DNA of 64,000 nt from Luteimonas saliphila. Its GTDB lineage: Bacteria > Pseudomonadota > Gammaproteobacteria > Xanthomonadales > Xanthomonadaceae. The stretch covers positions 62,001-126,000 of the forward strand of contig NZ_JAETWA010000035.1 of NCBI RefSeq assembly GCF_016774335.1, given 5' to 3'. The notes beneath the pieces are model-generated. The model was given only the letters and a program-made list of their open reading frames with translations, was not told the DNA's origin and did no database searches. Within the stretch, counting starts at the first letter, position 1. Each line of letters begins with the position of its first letter. Position numbers and translations under genes: made by a program. Shown here one piece after another: positions 21,136-29,758 of the stretch.

Positions 21136-21608
21136 GGCCGTGGGCCGCCAGACGCGTCATGCACCACCACGCCGTTGCCGTCGGTCACCGTGACCTGCAC
21201 CTCGATGCCGGCACGCACGCTCTGGGTGACGACGCAGAAATTCTCGAACTGTTCGAGGATGCGCGGCAGCTGCTGGTAGTCCGCGGCGGCATCGGCCAGC
21301 TGCAGTTCGACACGCGCGGTCGGGATGCGCCAGCGGCCGCCGGCGTCGCGTTGCGGTGTCGCACTGATCCTCGCTTTCAGCGCGCCGGGCGTGTTCCCGT
21401 ACTTGCGCAGCGAGAACAGCAGGCTGGCGGCCATGCAGTTGGCCACCGCGGCCAGCAGCATGCGCGAGGGATTGGGTCCGCGGTCGTGGCCCAGCGGCGA
21501 CGGTTCGTCGGTGAGCAGCGGCGCGAGCGCGGTGTCGTCGAAGACGATGCGGAACGCGTAGTCGCCTTCCTGCTCCAGGGTGACGTGGATCGGGCTGTCG
21601 ATGCTCAT
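21132..21608 (-). CDS. OsmC/Ohr-family protein
   Basis: A 158-residue OsmC-fold protein. Family marks are GPNPSRMLLAAVANCMAASLLFSLRK, with one conserved Cys (VANC), and FENFCVVTQSVRAGI with the second Cys. OsmC and Ohr reduce organic peroxides through this Cys pair; other members bind sulfur species or have unknown roles. The ATG at 21608 follows CGGAGG closely. It overlaps trxC downstream and the DUF3365 gene upstream by ATGA. The operon suggests work on persulfides or sulfur-derived peroxidic species. Confidence 0.88.
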   Translation of the reverse strand: MSIDSPIHVTLEQEGDYAFRIVFDDTALAPLLTDEPSPLGHDRGPNPSRMLLAAVANCMAASLLFSLRKYGNTPGALKARISATPQRDAGGRWRIPTARVELQLADAAADYQQLPRILEQFENFCVVTQSVRAGIEVQVTVTDGNGVVVHDASGGPRP

Positions 21609-22276
21609 GGATTGCCTCCGGTGGGCGTGGCGATGCGGGTCGGCACTTCGACCCACAGCGCGCCGCGCAGGTCGCCGATGTCGAAGCCGGTGGCGCCATC
21701 ATCCGGATAACGCAGCGCGATGGCATCGCGGACATCGGGCGCCACGTGCTTGCCGTGGCAGGCCGGGCAGCCCGGCTCGGTGGCGATGCCGCGCATCATG
21801 CGCAGCGACACGCCTGCTGGGAGGCCATCGCGCGTCACCGACAGCTGCTCGCCGGCCGCGGCGCCTCCGGCGACCGCCTGCTGGAAGCGTTGCAGCGTCG
21901 CGAGTTGCCAGTTGTCGGCGGCCTGCGCCGGGTTGCGGTTGCGGCCGGGCAGGGCGACGCGGCCGAGGTGGAGATCGTGCTCGGCCATCACCGCATCGGC
22001 GATGCGCGGCGCGTCGGTGCTGCAGACCCCGATGGCGGCGGTCGGCCCGCCTTCGGCCACGGCGGCCTGCAGCGTGCCGCGCAACTGCGTGCTGAAGGCC
22101 GTCGCCGCGGCCTTCGCGCGTTCGAGGTCGGCATCTTCGGACGCCATTGCCGCAAAGGAAGCCGACGCGGCTGCGCCCGGCGCCGCGATCGCGGGCGCGG
22201 CTTCCGGTGCCGGCACGCATGCGGACGCGAGCATCGCGAACAGCGCGGCGATGGTGGCGGTGCGTGGGACGGTCAT
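21605..22276 (-). CDS. DUF3365 (Tll0287-like) exported haem-binding protein
   Basis: A 223-residue exported protein with a signal or lipoprotein-type leader (LFAMLASACVPAPEA) and an Ala-rich linker. The domain shows AIGVCSTDAPRIADA, GRNRNPAQAADNWQLATL and one c-type haem motif CPACH in EPGCPACHGK. These match the DUF3365/Tll0287-like family, periplasmic haem proteins thought to sense redox or gas ligands. It overlaps the RND pump gene by ATGA, so it is coupled to the pump. Confidence 0.8.
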   Translation of the reverse strand: MTVPRTATIAALFAMLASACVPAPEAAPAIAAPGAAASASFAAMASEDADLERAKAAATAFSTQLRGTLQAAVAEGGPTAAIGVCSTDAPRIADAVMAEHDLHLGRVALPGRNRNPAQAADNWQLATLQRFQQAVAGGAAAGEQLSVTRDGLPAGVSLRMMRGIATEPGCPACHGKHVAPDVRDAIALRYPDDGATGFDIGDLRGALWVEVPTRIATPTGGNP

Positions 22277-25200
22277 GCGGGAACCTCCGTGCGGCGATGC
22301 GAGAGCAGGGTGTAGTACAGCAGCGGGATCACGACGAGGGTCAACACGGTCGACACCAGGATGCCGAAGATCAGCGAGATCGCCAGGCCGTTGAAGATCG
22401 GATCGTCGAGGATGAAGAACGCGCCGGCCATCGCCGCCAGCGCGGTCAGCGCGATCGGCTGGGCGCGCACCGCGCAGGCGTCCACCACGGCGCGTTCCAG
22501 CGAATGCCCGCGTTCGAGCAGGTGGTTGATGAAATCCACCAGCAGGATCGAGTTGCGCACGATGATGCCGGCCAGCGCGATCATGCCGATCATGCTGGTG
22601 GCGGTGAACTGCGCGCCGAGCAGGGCGTGGCCCGGCATCACGCCGATCACGGTCAGCGGGATCGGCGCCATGATCACCAGCGGCACCAGGTAGTTGCGGA
22701 AGTAGGCCACCACCAGCAGGTAGATCAGCACCATGCCGGCGGCGTAGGCGATGCCCATGTCGCGGAAGGTTTCGTAGGTGATCTGCCATTCGCCGTCCCA
22801 CTTGATCGCAAAGCCGCTGGTATCGACCGGCTGGCGGATGAAGAACTGCGACAGCCACTGGCCGTCGATGGCGTGGTCGGACACTTGTCCGACCAGGTCG
22901 AACATGCCGTACAGCGGACTGTCGATGCGGCTGCTCTCGTCGCCCATCACATAGACCACCGGCAGCAGGTCCTTGTGGTGGACCGCGCCGTCCCAGCGCG
23001 CCTGGCGCACCTGCACCAGTTCCGACAGCGGCACCAGCTGGCCGTCGCCGCCGCGCACGCGCAGCGACAGCACGCCGTCCAGCGACGCCTGTCCGGCGGC
23101 CGGCAGGCGCAGGCGGATCGGGCGCGGATACTTCGAGCCTCCGTCGATGAGGTGGCTGGCATCCAGGCCCGACAGGCCGGCGGCGATGGTGTCGGCGATC
23201 GCGGACTGCGGCACGCCCAGCCGCGCCGCGCGCGCCCGGTCGATCACCAGCAGCTCGCGCAGTGCGTCCGCTTCCACGCTGGTATCGACGTCGACGATGC
23301 CGTCGGTGGCGAGGAAGCGCTGTTCCAGCGCCAGGCCGATCCTGCGCGCCTGCGCATAGTCGGGGCCGTAGACCTCGGCGACGATCGGCGACAGCACCGG
23401 CGGTCCCGGCGGCACTTCCACCACCTTGACCGACGCACCGTGGCGACGGCCGACTTCGGCCACCTGTGGCCGCAACGCGACGGCGATGTCGTGGCTCTTG
23501 CGGCTGCGGTCGTGGCGATCGACCAGGTTGACCTGCAGGTCGCCGAGGTTCGCCCCGCTGCGCAGGTCGTACTGGCGCACCAGCCCATTGAAGTCGATCG
23601 GCGCGGCGGTGCCGGCGTAGCCCTGGTAGTGCCGCACCTCGGGCATGCGGTCGAGCACCGCCGACAGTTCGGCCAGCAGCGCATTGGTGTCCTCCAGCGT
23701 GCGCCCTTCGGGCAGGTCGACGACGATCTGCAGCTCCGACTTGTTGTCAAACGGCAGCATCTTGAGCACCACCAGCTGGAACATCGCCAGGCTCGCGGCC
23801 AGCGCGACCAGCGCCGCCATCGCCAGGAACAGCAGGTGGCGACGGCGCGCACCGCCCTCGCGGGCGAGGAACGGGCTCATCACGCGTTCGAACAGGCGGT
23901 GCAGGCGCGCGGCCATCGTGCCTTCGACATGGCCATGCCCGTCGTCCTGTGTCGCGTGCTGCGCGACGTGGCGCCCGAGCAGTTTCAGCGACAGCCATGG
24001 CGTGACCACCAGCGCGATCAGCAGCGACAGCAGCATGCCGACCGAGGCGTTGATCGGGATCGGTCGCATGTACGGCCCCATCAGGCCGGTGACGAAGGCC
24101 ATCGGCATCAGCGCGGCGATCACGGTGAACGTTGCGAGGATGGTCGGGCCGCCGACTTCGTCCACCGCCGGCGGGATCGCCTCGCGCAGGGTCTTGCCGC
24201 CCTGCGCCATGTGCCGATGGATGTTCTCGACCACCACGATGGCGTCGTCGACCAGGATGCCGATCGAGAAGATCAGCGCGAACAGCGACACCCGGTTGAG
24301 GGTGAAGCCCATCGCCATCGATGCGAACAACGTCACCGAGAGCGTCAGCACCACCGCGCTGCCGATGACGACGGCTTCGCGCCTGCCGAGCGCGAACAGC
24401 ACCAGCAACACCACCGAGCCGGTGGCGAACACCAGCTTCTTGATCAGGGTCTGCGCCTTGTCGCTGGCGGTCATGCCGTAGTCGCGGGTGACCTCGACCT
24501 GGATGCCATCGGGAACCACCTGCCCGCGCAAGGCCTCGATGCGGCGCAGTGCCGCGGAGGTGATGTCGGCGGCATTGCTGCCGGGCTTCTTGGCGATGGC
24601 CAGCGTGACCGCGGGTGCGACCCCGCTGGCCGGGCCGTCGCGTCCGTGCGGCGCGCCGTGCCAGACGTAGCTGGACGACACGTCGGCGCCATCGCGCACG
24701 TTGGCCACGTCGACCAGCCGCACCGGCTGCCCGCCGTTCACGCCGAGGACGAGGTTGGCGACGTCGTCGCGGTCGGCGAGGAACTGCCCCGAGGTCACCT
24801 GCGCCACTCCGTCGGCACCGACGCGCTCGCCTGCCTGGCGCGCGAGGTTGGCCGCCTGCAATGCGCCGGCGAGGTCGTCGACGGTCAGGCCATGGCTGGC
24901 CAGGCGGGCCGCATCCAGCTCCACCATCACCGCGCGGTCCGGCGCGCCGATGGTGAACACGTCGCGGGTGCCGGGGATGCGCTTGAGTTCGGTTTCCAGC
25001 GTGTGCGCCACGGCGGCCAGGTCCAGCGCGCTGCGCTGGGGATCGTCGGTCCACAGCGTCAGCGCCATCACCGGCACGTCGTCGATGCCCTTGGGCTTGA
25101 CGATCGGCTGGCCGACGCCGAGGCCCTGCGGCATCCAGTCCTGGTTGGAGAACACCTTGTCGTACAGCCGCACCAGTGCCGGTTGGCGCTTCACCCCGAC

Positions 25201-25521
25201 CTCGAACTCGACCGTCAATACAGCCATGCCCGGGCGGCTGACCGAATAGGTGTGCTTGACCTGCTCGATCTCGGAGAGTTTCTGCTCCAGCGGGAAGGTC
25301 ACCATCTGCTCCACCTGGCGCGCGTCGGCACCGGGGAAGGACACGATGACGTTGGCCATGGTCACGTCGATCTGCGGCTCTTCCTCGCGCGGGGTGACCA
25401 TCACCGCGACCGCGCCCAGCAGCAGGCCCAGCAGCGCCAGCACCGGCGTCAGCGGATTGGCCTGGAAGGTCCGCGCGATGCGTCCGGAGATGCCCAGGCG
25501 CGGGCTGCCGTGCGTGGGCAT
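22273..25521 (-). CDS. RND efflux pump, inner-membrane subunit
   Basis: A 1082-residue proton-driven exporter of the AcrB/HAE type. Expected features are an N-terminal membrane helix, two large periplasmic loops and two sets of membrane helices. The transmembrane proton-relay motif is present as GILVDDAIVVVENIHRH with the paired Asp. MVTFPLEQKLSEIEQVKHTYS and NSILLVDFINHLLERGHSL are typical. No outer-membrane channel gene accompanies it. It sits inside a sulfide-oxidation operon, one base after the adaptor gene. The exported substrate is unknown; polysulfide, glutathione persulfide or a quinone-related toxin are guesses. Confidence 0.93.
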   Translation of the reverse strand: MPTHGSPRLGISGRIARTFQANPLTPVLALLGLLLGAVAVMVTPREEEPQIDVTMANVIVSFPGADARQVEQMVTFPLEQKLSEIEQVKHTYSVSRPGMAVLTVEFEVGVKRQPALVRLYDKVFSNQDWMPQGLGVGQPIVKPKGIDDVPVMALTLWTDDPQRSALDLAAVAHTLETELKRIPGTRDVFTIGAPDRAVMVELDAARLASHGLTVDDLAGALQAANLARQAGERVGADGVAQVTSGQFLADRDDVANLVLGVNGGQPVRLVDVANVRDGADVSSSYVWHGAPHGRDGPASGVAPAVTLAIAKKPGSNAADITSAALRRIEALRGQVVPDGIQVEVTRDYGMTASDKAQTLIKKLVFATGSVVLLVLFALGRREAVVIGSAVVLTLSVTLFASMAMGFTLNRVSLFALIFSIGILVDDAIVVVENIHRHMAQGGKTLREAIPPAVDEVGGPTILATFTVIAALMPMAFVTGLMGPYMRPIPINASVGMLLSLLIALVVTPWLSLKLLGRHVAQHATQDDGHGHVEGTMAARLHRLFERVMSPFLAREGGARRRHLLFLAMAALVALAASLAMFQLVVLKMLPFDNKSELQIVVDLPEGRTLEDTNALLAELSAVLDRMPEVRHYQGYAGTAAPIDFNGLVRQYDLRSGANLGDLQVNLVDRHDRSRKSHDIAVALRPQVAEVGRRHGASVKVVEVPPGPPVLSPIVAEVYGPDYAQARRIGLALEQRFLATDGIVDVDTSVEADALRELLVIDRARAARLGVPQSAIADTIAAGLSGLDASHLIDGGSKYPRPIRLRLPAAGQASLDGVLSLRVRGGDGQLVPLSELVQVRQARWDGAVHHKDLLPVVYVMGDESSRIDSPLYGMFDLVGQVSDHAIDGQWLSQFFIRQPVDTSGFAIKWDGEWQITYETFRDMGIAYAAGMVLIYLLVVAYFRNYLVPLVIMAPIPLTVIGVMPGHALLGAQFTATSMIGMIALAGIIVRNSILLVDFINHLLERGHSLERAVVDACAVRAQPIALTALAAMAGAFFILDDPIFNGLAISLIFGILVSTVLTLVVIPLLYYTLLSHRRTEVPA

Positions 25522-25522
25522 G

Positions 25523-26602
25523 TCAGTCGTCGCCCTTGCGCGCCGCGACCAGTGCCTGCATCGCGGCGACCGGATCGGCGGCGATGGTCTCGCCCGCCTT
25601 CAGGCCGGCGATAACATCGATGACGTCGCCGCTGCGTTCGCCCAGCCGCAGCTGTCGCAGCGACAGTCGGCCTTCGGCCAGCACGTACACCGCATCGACT
25701 TCGCCGCGCTGCACCAGCGCCGAGGCCGGCACGCGCGGATGCGCCGCGCCCTTCACGGCGGGAAACGCGACCTTGGCCGTGCGCCCGGGCTGCGGCACCG
25801 GATCGAGCTGCGGCAGCTGCACGCGCACTCTCACCGCGTGCGTCGCCGGATCGGCGCTGGGGAACACGGTCACGTCGTCGGCATCGACGCGTCGGCCGTC
25901 GTCGAACGTCACCTTCGCCGCAGGCTCGGCGCGGATCGCATCGGCATCCGACTGCGGCACGCTGACCTCGATGCGCAGCGCGCCCGGCGCGAACACCGTC
26001 ATCAGCGGCTGGCCGATGCCGACACTCTCGCCCGGTTCCACGTCGCGCGAGCCGACGATGCCCGCGTAGGGCGCGCGGATCGTGGTGTAGGCGGTCTGCT
26101 GGCCGGCGCTGGTGACCTGCTCGCGCGCGGCGTCGCGCGCGGCGACGGCAGAGTCACGCATCGCGCGCATCTGGTCGAGCTGCGACTTCGACACGTACTG
26201 GCCTTGCGACAACTCGAGGTAACGACGGAAGTTGCCCTCGGCCTCGACGGCGCTGGCTTCGGCGGCCCGCAACTGCGCGCGCGCGGCGTCGACCCCGGAC
26301 TGCTGTTCAACCGCGCTCAGCCGCACCAGCACCTCGTCGGCGGAGACACGGTCGTCGACGTCGCGCAGTACGTCGGTGACCCGGCCGTTGGTCTGCGCCG
26401 ACAGCGTGGCCTGGCGCACGGCCTCGACCACGCCATCCCAGGCGCGTCCGCTGCCGCTGTCGCCGGCCTGCACGATGACGGTGTCGAGGCCTTCGATCGC
26501 CGGCTGCGCGGGCACGGCGTCGTCGCCTCCGCACGCCGCCAGCGTAGCCGCCAGCATCGCGGCCAGCACGACATCGCGGCGCCTGGTCGCGTTCCGGCTC
26601 AC
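25523..26602 (-). CDS. RND efflux periplasmic adaptor (membrane fusion) protein
   Basis: A 359-residue lipoprotein adaptor that would link the pump to an outer-membrane channel. The leader ends in LAAMLAATLAACGGDD with a lipobox-like Cys. The domain order is usual: a beta-barrel/lipoyl half (VRQATLSAQTNGRVTDVLRDVDDRV), an alpha-helical hairpin around residues 95-145, the second lipoyl half (YTTIRAPYAGIVGSRDVEPGE), and C-terminal barrel domains. I chose the GTG at 26602 because GAGGAA precedes it. It is one base from the pump gene and ten bases after the DUF2892 gene. Confidence 0.92.
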   Translation of the reverse strand: MSRNATRRRDVVLAAMLAATLAACGGDDAVPAQPAIEGLDTVIVQAGDSGSGRAWDGVVEAVRQATLSAQTNGRVTDVLRDVDDRVSADEVLVRLSAVEQQSGVDAARAQLRAAEASAVEAEGNFRRYLELSQGQYVSKSQLDQMRAMRDSAVAARDAAREQVTSAGQQTAYTTIRAPYAGIVGSRDVEPGESVGIGQPLMTVFAPGALRIEVSVPQSDADAIRAEPAAKVTFDDGRRVDADDVTVFPSADPATHAVRVRVQLPQLDPVPQPGRTAKVAFPAVKGAAHPRVPASALVQRGEVDAVYVLAEGRLSLRQLRLGERSGDVIDVIAGLKAGETIAADPVAAMQALVAARKGDD

Positions 26603-26612
26603 GACGGGTTCC

Positions 26613-26816
26613 TCACTTGAATGCGCAGCCGCTGGCCACGCCCAGTTTGCGCAGCACCATCGCCGCCGGGCAGAAGCCGGTGACGCTGGCCTGCAGCATG
26701 TTCGCACCGATGAAGACGGTGAACCACAGCCACAGTGGCGAGACGAAGTGGGCGAGCGCGAGGCTGGCGAGGATCATCACGCCGGCGAAGGCGAGGACGG
26801 CACGGTCGAGGTTCAT
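26613..26816 (-). CDS. Small DUF2892 (YgaP-like) membrane protein
   Basis: A 67-residue inner-membrane protein with two hydrophobic helices (AVLAFAGVMILASLALAHF and WLWFTVFIGANMLQASVTG). It ends with the conserved FCPAAMVLRKLGV segment typical of DUF2892 proteins. The same two-helix unit forms the C-terminal part of the membrane rhodanese YgaP, fitting this sulfur-handling operon. TAGGAG lies upstream with 8 bases spacing, deciding the start at 26816. Confidence 0.9.
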   Translation of the reverse strand: MNLDRAVLAFAGVMILASLALAHFVSPLWLWFTVFIGANMLQASVTGFCPAAMVLRKLGVASGCAFK

Positions 26817-26842
26817 GTCATGACTCCTAGTGAGTGGGGTGG

Positions 26843-28114
26843 TCAGCGCGTGCGCAGGATGCCGAGCAGTTTCAGCACGTATTTCTCGTAGGCCGGTTCG
26901 GTGTTGCCGGACTTCATCTTCATCAGGAAGTACTTCTCGAACGCGATCTTGGCCAGGTGGACCCACTTGTCGACCCTGGCCCAGGTGACGTTGCGCGGCG
27001 GGATCTGCGGCAGGGCCACGAACGCGACCCCGGTATCGCCCATGTCGGCCAGGCAGATCGCGTTCCACGTCGCCTCAGCGGTGGCCGGCCTGCCCGCCAG
27101 CTCGGCCTGGATGTTGTGCGCCACCGCGGTGACCATCGACTCGATCATGAAGCCGGTCTTCGGCGCCCCGGTCGGCACCGGCGTGGCCTCCACCGGCGGG
27201 ATCGCGACGCAGACGCCGAGCGAATGGATGTTCGGATACGCGGGATTGCGCTGGTGCTTGTCGATCAGCACGAAGCCGCGCGGATTGCACAGCCCTTCGA
27301 CGTTGCGCACCGCGTCCACCCCGGTGAAGGCGGGCAGCACCATCGAGTACCGGAACGGCAGCGCGTGCGACTTCTTAGGCTGGCCGTCCTCGTCCATCTC
27401 GGTCACGTCCATCTCGCCATCGCGCACGCCGGTGATCCTGGCGTTGACGATCCAGCGGATGTGGCGCTGGCGGAACTCCGATTCCATCAACCCCCTGGAG
27501 TCGCCGACGCCGCCCAGGCCCATGTGGCCCACATACGGTTCCGGGCTCACGTAGGTGATCGGCACCCTGTCGCGCAGCTTGCGCTTGCGCAGGTCGCGGT
27601 CGAGGATCATCGCGAACTCGTAGGCCGGCCCGAAGCAGCTGGCGCCGGCCGCCGCGCCGACCACCACCGGCCCGGGGTCGTCGAGGAAGGCCTTGTAGGC
27701 CTCCCATGCGCTGGTGGCGTGCGGCGTGGTGCAGATCGAGTGCGTGAAGCCGCCATGCGGACCCAGCCCCGGAACCTCGTCGAACGCCAGCCGCGGGCCG
27801 GTGGCGATGACCAGGTGGTCGTATTCGACATGGCGGCCATCGCGCAGCAATACGCGGTCGTGTTGCGGGTCCACCTTGTCCGCGCCGATCGCTTCGAACG
27901 CGATGTCGTGCCGTGCCAGGTATCCCGGCACCTGGATCTGCACGTCGGACGGCTTGCGCCAGCCCACCGCGACCCAGGGGTTCGATGGCGTGAACGAGAA
28001 CAGGTCGCCTTCGCCGACGACGGTGATCGCCGGGCCCTTGCCCAGCGTGCCGCGCAGTTCGTAGGCGACGCTCATGCCGCCGATGCCTGCGCCCAACACC
28101 ACGATATGTGCCAT
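26843..28114 (-). CDS. sqr: Sulfide:quinone oxidoreductase-like flavoprotein
   Basis: A 423-residue FAD enzyme expected to oxidise hydrogen sulfide to sulfane sulfur and reduce the quinone pool at the inner membrane. The FAD fold starts with VVLGAGIGGMS. Three cysteines sit at the places known for sulfide:quinone reductases: Cys128 (HSICTTPHA), Cys160 (GAAAGASCFGPAYE) and Cys354 (NAICLADMG). The C-terminal amphipathic stretch FEKYFLMKMKSG fits membrane attachment. It is the first gene of the reverse operon and divergent from the rhodanese/BigR operon. Catalysis is inferred from these residues. Confidence 0.9.
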   Translation of the reverse strand: MAHIVVLGAGIGGMSVAYELRGTLGKGPAITVVGEGDLFSFTPSNPWVAVGWRKPSDVQIQVPGYLARHDIAFEAIGADKVDPQHDRVLLRDGRHVEYDHLVIATGPRLAFDEVPGLGPHGGFTHSICTTPHATSAWEAYKAFLDDPGPVVVGAAAGASCFGPAYEFAMILDRDLRKRKLRDRVPITYVSPEPYVGHMGLGGVGDSRGLMESEFRQRHIRWIVNARITGVRDGEMDVTEMDEDGQPKKSHALPFRYSMVLPAFTGVDAVRNVEGLCNPRGFVLIDKHQRNPAYPNIHSLGVCVAIPPVEATPVPTGAPKTGFMIESMVTAVAHNIQAELAGRPATAEATWNAICLADMGDTGVAFVALPQIPPRNVTWARVDKWVHLAKIAFEKYFLMKMKSGNTEPAYEKYVLKLLGILRTR

Positions 28115-28160
28115 GTCGTTCCCTCCCGGGGATCGGTGACTGCTGCGCCGGAACCCCGGC

Positions 28161-28197
28161 TTGCAAGTACATTAGCAATATCTTATATTAGATGCAA
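28161..28197. promoter_or_regulatory. Divergent promoters with AT palindrome (candidate BigR-type operator)
   Basis: Forward promoter: TTGCAA (28161-28166), 17 bases, TATATT (28184-28189). Reverse promoter: TTGCAT (28197-28192), 17 bases, TAATGT (28174-28169), weaker. The perfect palindrome AATAT-CTT-ATATT (28177-28189) overlaps the forward -10 and lies in the spacer of the reverse promoter. The surrounding 40 bases are strikingly AT-rich for this genome. The ArsR repressor encoded just downstream is the obvious candidate ligand; binding is inferred. Confidence 0.6.
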
Positions 28198-28220
28198 CTG
28201 ATTCAATGAGGCGCGCCGAG

Positions 28221-28610
28221 ATGACCCTGACCGTCGAACAACTGGTAGCCCGGGCGCGGTCCCGCATCCGGGAACTGGATCTGGGCGAGCTGTCCGCATC
28301 GCAGGCGCGCGATGCGGTGCTGATCGACGTGCGCGAGCCCGACGAGTACGCGCAGGGCCACCTGCCCGGCGCGGTGAACCTGCCGCGCGGCGTGCTGGAG
28401 TTCCAGATCCATGCGCATCCGGCGATGGGCTGCACCGCCAGCGAGGCGCTGGCTCTGTCGGATCGACCGCTGGTGCTGTACTGCCGGACGGGCGGCCGCT
28501 CCGCGCTGGCGGCCGAAAGCCTGCAGCAACTGGGCTTCAGCGACGTGCATTCGCTTGCCGGCGGCTTCGAGGCATGGCGCAATGCCGGTCTGCCCATCAC
28601 GACCGCATGA
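28221..28610 (+). CDS. Rhodanese-like sulfurtransferase
   Basis: A 129-residue single-domain rhodanese with active-site loop LYCRTGGRSAL carrying the persulfide-forming Cys, preceded by VLIDVREPDEYAQGHLPGAVN. An N-terminal extension of about 30 residues precedes the domain. The ATG at 28221 has GAGG upstream and leaves a short leader after the proposed promoter; the ATG at 28206 would have no ribosome site. First gene of the forward operon, overlapping the regulator by ATGA. Confidence 0.92.
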   Translation: MTLTVEQLVARARSRIRELDLGELSASQARDAVLIDVREPDEYAQGHLPGAVNLPRGVLEFQIHAHPAMGCTASEALALSDRPLVLYCRTGGRSALAAESLQQLGFSDVHSLAGGFEAWRNAGLPITTA

Positions 28611-28966
28611 ACATGCCCGCAAGAAAACCGACCCCCGCCTTCGACCTGGCCGCGATGCAGGCCCATGCCGGCGATGCCGCGCAGCTGCTGAAGGCGCTGG
28701 CCAACGAGCGCCGCCTGCAGGTGCTGTGCCTGCTCGCCGAACGCGAGCGCTCGGTCGGCGAGATCAACGAACTGCTCGACCTCAGCCAGTCGGCGCTGTC
28801 GCAGCACCTCGCGGTCCTGCGCGAGGAGGGGCTGGTGCGGACCCGGCGCGAGGCGCAGACGATCTACTACGCGCTGATGCCGGGACCGGCCGCCGCGGTC
28901 ATGGAAACCCTGCATGGCATCTACTGCAGCCCGCCGCCGGCGCGCACGACGAGGAAACGCACGTGA
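28607..28966 (+). CDS. ArsR-family repressor, BigR/YgaV/SqrR-like persulfide sensor
   Basis: A 119-residue winged-helix repressor. The DNA-recognition helix region is LLDLSQSALSQHLAVLREEG, and LLKALANERRLQVLCLLAERE is typical of ArsR proteins. Two cysteines, Cys41 and Cys107, match the pair that forms a tetrasulfide or disulfide in BigR and SqrR, which derepress sulfide-detoxification operons. Metal-binding CxC motifs of arsenic sensors are absent. It overlaps both flanking rhodanese genes. Control of its own operon and the divergent sqr operon is inferred. Confidence 0.9.
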   Translation: MNMPARKPTPAFDLAAMQAHAGDAAQLLKALANERRLQVLCLLAERERSVGEINELLDLSQSALSQHLAVLREEGLVRTRREAQTIYYALMPGPAAAVMETLHGIYCSPPPARTTRKRT

Positions 28967-29331
28967 TCGCCTTGCTGAAAGTCCTGTTCGGGGTGAGCGG
29001 GCCGCACGTGGGGCCGCGCGAAGCGGTGCAGCGCATGAACTGTGGCGCGGCGCTGGTGGACGTGCGCGAACCGGGCGAGTTCGCTGCCGGGCATGCCGAA
29101 GGCGCGATCCCCCTCCCGCTCGGCCGCATTCGCGCCCGCGGCGTGGAGGCGATCGAGGCGCTGGGGCTGCCGGCGGGGACGTCCGAGATCCTGCTGGTCT
29201 GCCGCAGCGGCATGCGTTCCAGGCTCGCGCAGGGCGCGTTGTCGAAGGACCCGCAGCGCCGCTACGTCAATGTCGATGGCGGCATGGCGGCGTGGGCCGC
29301 AAGCGGCCTGCCCGTCGTGCGCGGTCAGTGA
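28963..29331 (+). CDS. Rhodanese-like sulfurtransferase
   Basis: A 122-residue rhodanese domain with ALVDVREPGEFAAGHAEGAI and the active loop LLVCRSGMRSRLA, Cys as the acceptor. The GTG start at 28963 overlaps the repressor stop (GTGA), indicating coupling. A short hydrophobic start (MIALLKVLFGVSG) might be a weak membrane contact. Two rhodaneses in one operon suggest successive handling of sulfane sulfur from the quinone reductase. Confidence 0.9.
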   Translation: MIALLKVLFGVSGPHVGPREAVQRMNCGAALVDVREPGEFAAGHAEGAIPLPLGRIRARGVEAIEALGLPAGTSEILLVCRSGMRSRLAQGALSKDPQRRYVNVDGGMAAWAASGLPVVRGQ

Positions 29332-29386
29332 TTCGCGGTCGATCGCATCCAGGCCTCTTCCCATCCAACCCCACCCGGAGCATTCC

Positions 29387-29749
29387 ATGTCCAGCATCGA
29401 TTCCTATGCCGAACTGACCCGTGCCGTGTCGAAGAACCTGGCGCCGCTGCGCACCCACAATCCCGACGTGATGCAGGGCTTCGGCGCGCTCAGCAAGGCG
29501 GCGCTGGCCGCCGGCGCGCTGGACGAGAAGACCAAGGAGCTGATCGCGATGGCGATCGGGGTGGCCGCGCGCTGCGATGCCTGCCTCGGATTCCATGCCA
29601 AGGCGCTGGTCCGCCTCGGGGCGACGCCGGAGGAATTCCGCGAGATGCTCGGCGTCGCCGTGTACATGGGCGGCGGGCCGTCGCTGATGTACGCAGCGAA
29701 CGCGCAGGCCGCGTTCGACGAGTTCTCCGCCGCGGCGCCGGCGGCCTGA
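29387..29749 (+). CDS. Carboxymuconolactone decarboxylase/AhpD-like protein
   Basis: A 120-residue protein of the AhpD-like fold. The redox motif is RCDACLGFHAKALVRLGA, with CxxC and the conserved His three residues after the second Cys, as in AhpD-type peroxidases rather than true decarboxylases. ELIAMAIGVAARC before it is typical. It follows the second rhodanese by 55 bases and probably ends the operon. A thiol-peroxidase or alkylhydroperoxidase role in sulfur stress is plausible. Confidence 0.88.
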   Translation: MSSIDSYAELTRAVSKNLAPLRTHNPDVMQGFGALSKAALAAGALDEKTKELIAMAIGVAARCDACLGFHAKALVRLGATPEEFREMLGVAVYMGGGPSLMYAANAQAAFDEFSAAAPAA

Positions 29750-29758
29750 GCCTGTCGT

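Noticed and set aside
22147..25614. Forward 1155-codon frame opposite the RND pump
   Set aside because: Composition is His/Gln/Arg-rich without domains, and it mirrors the real pump gene on the other strand.
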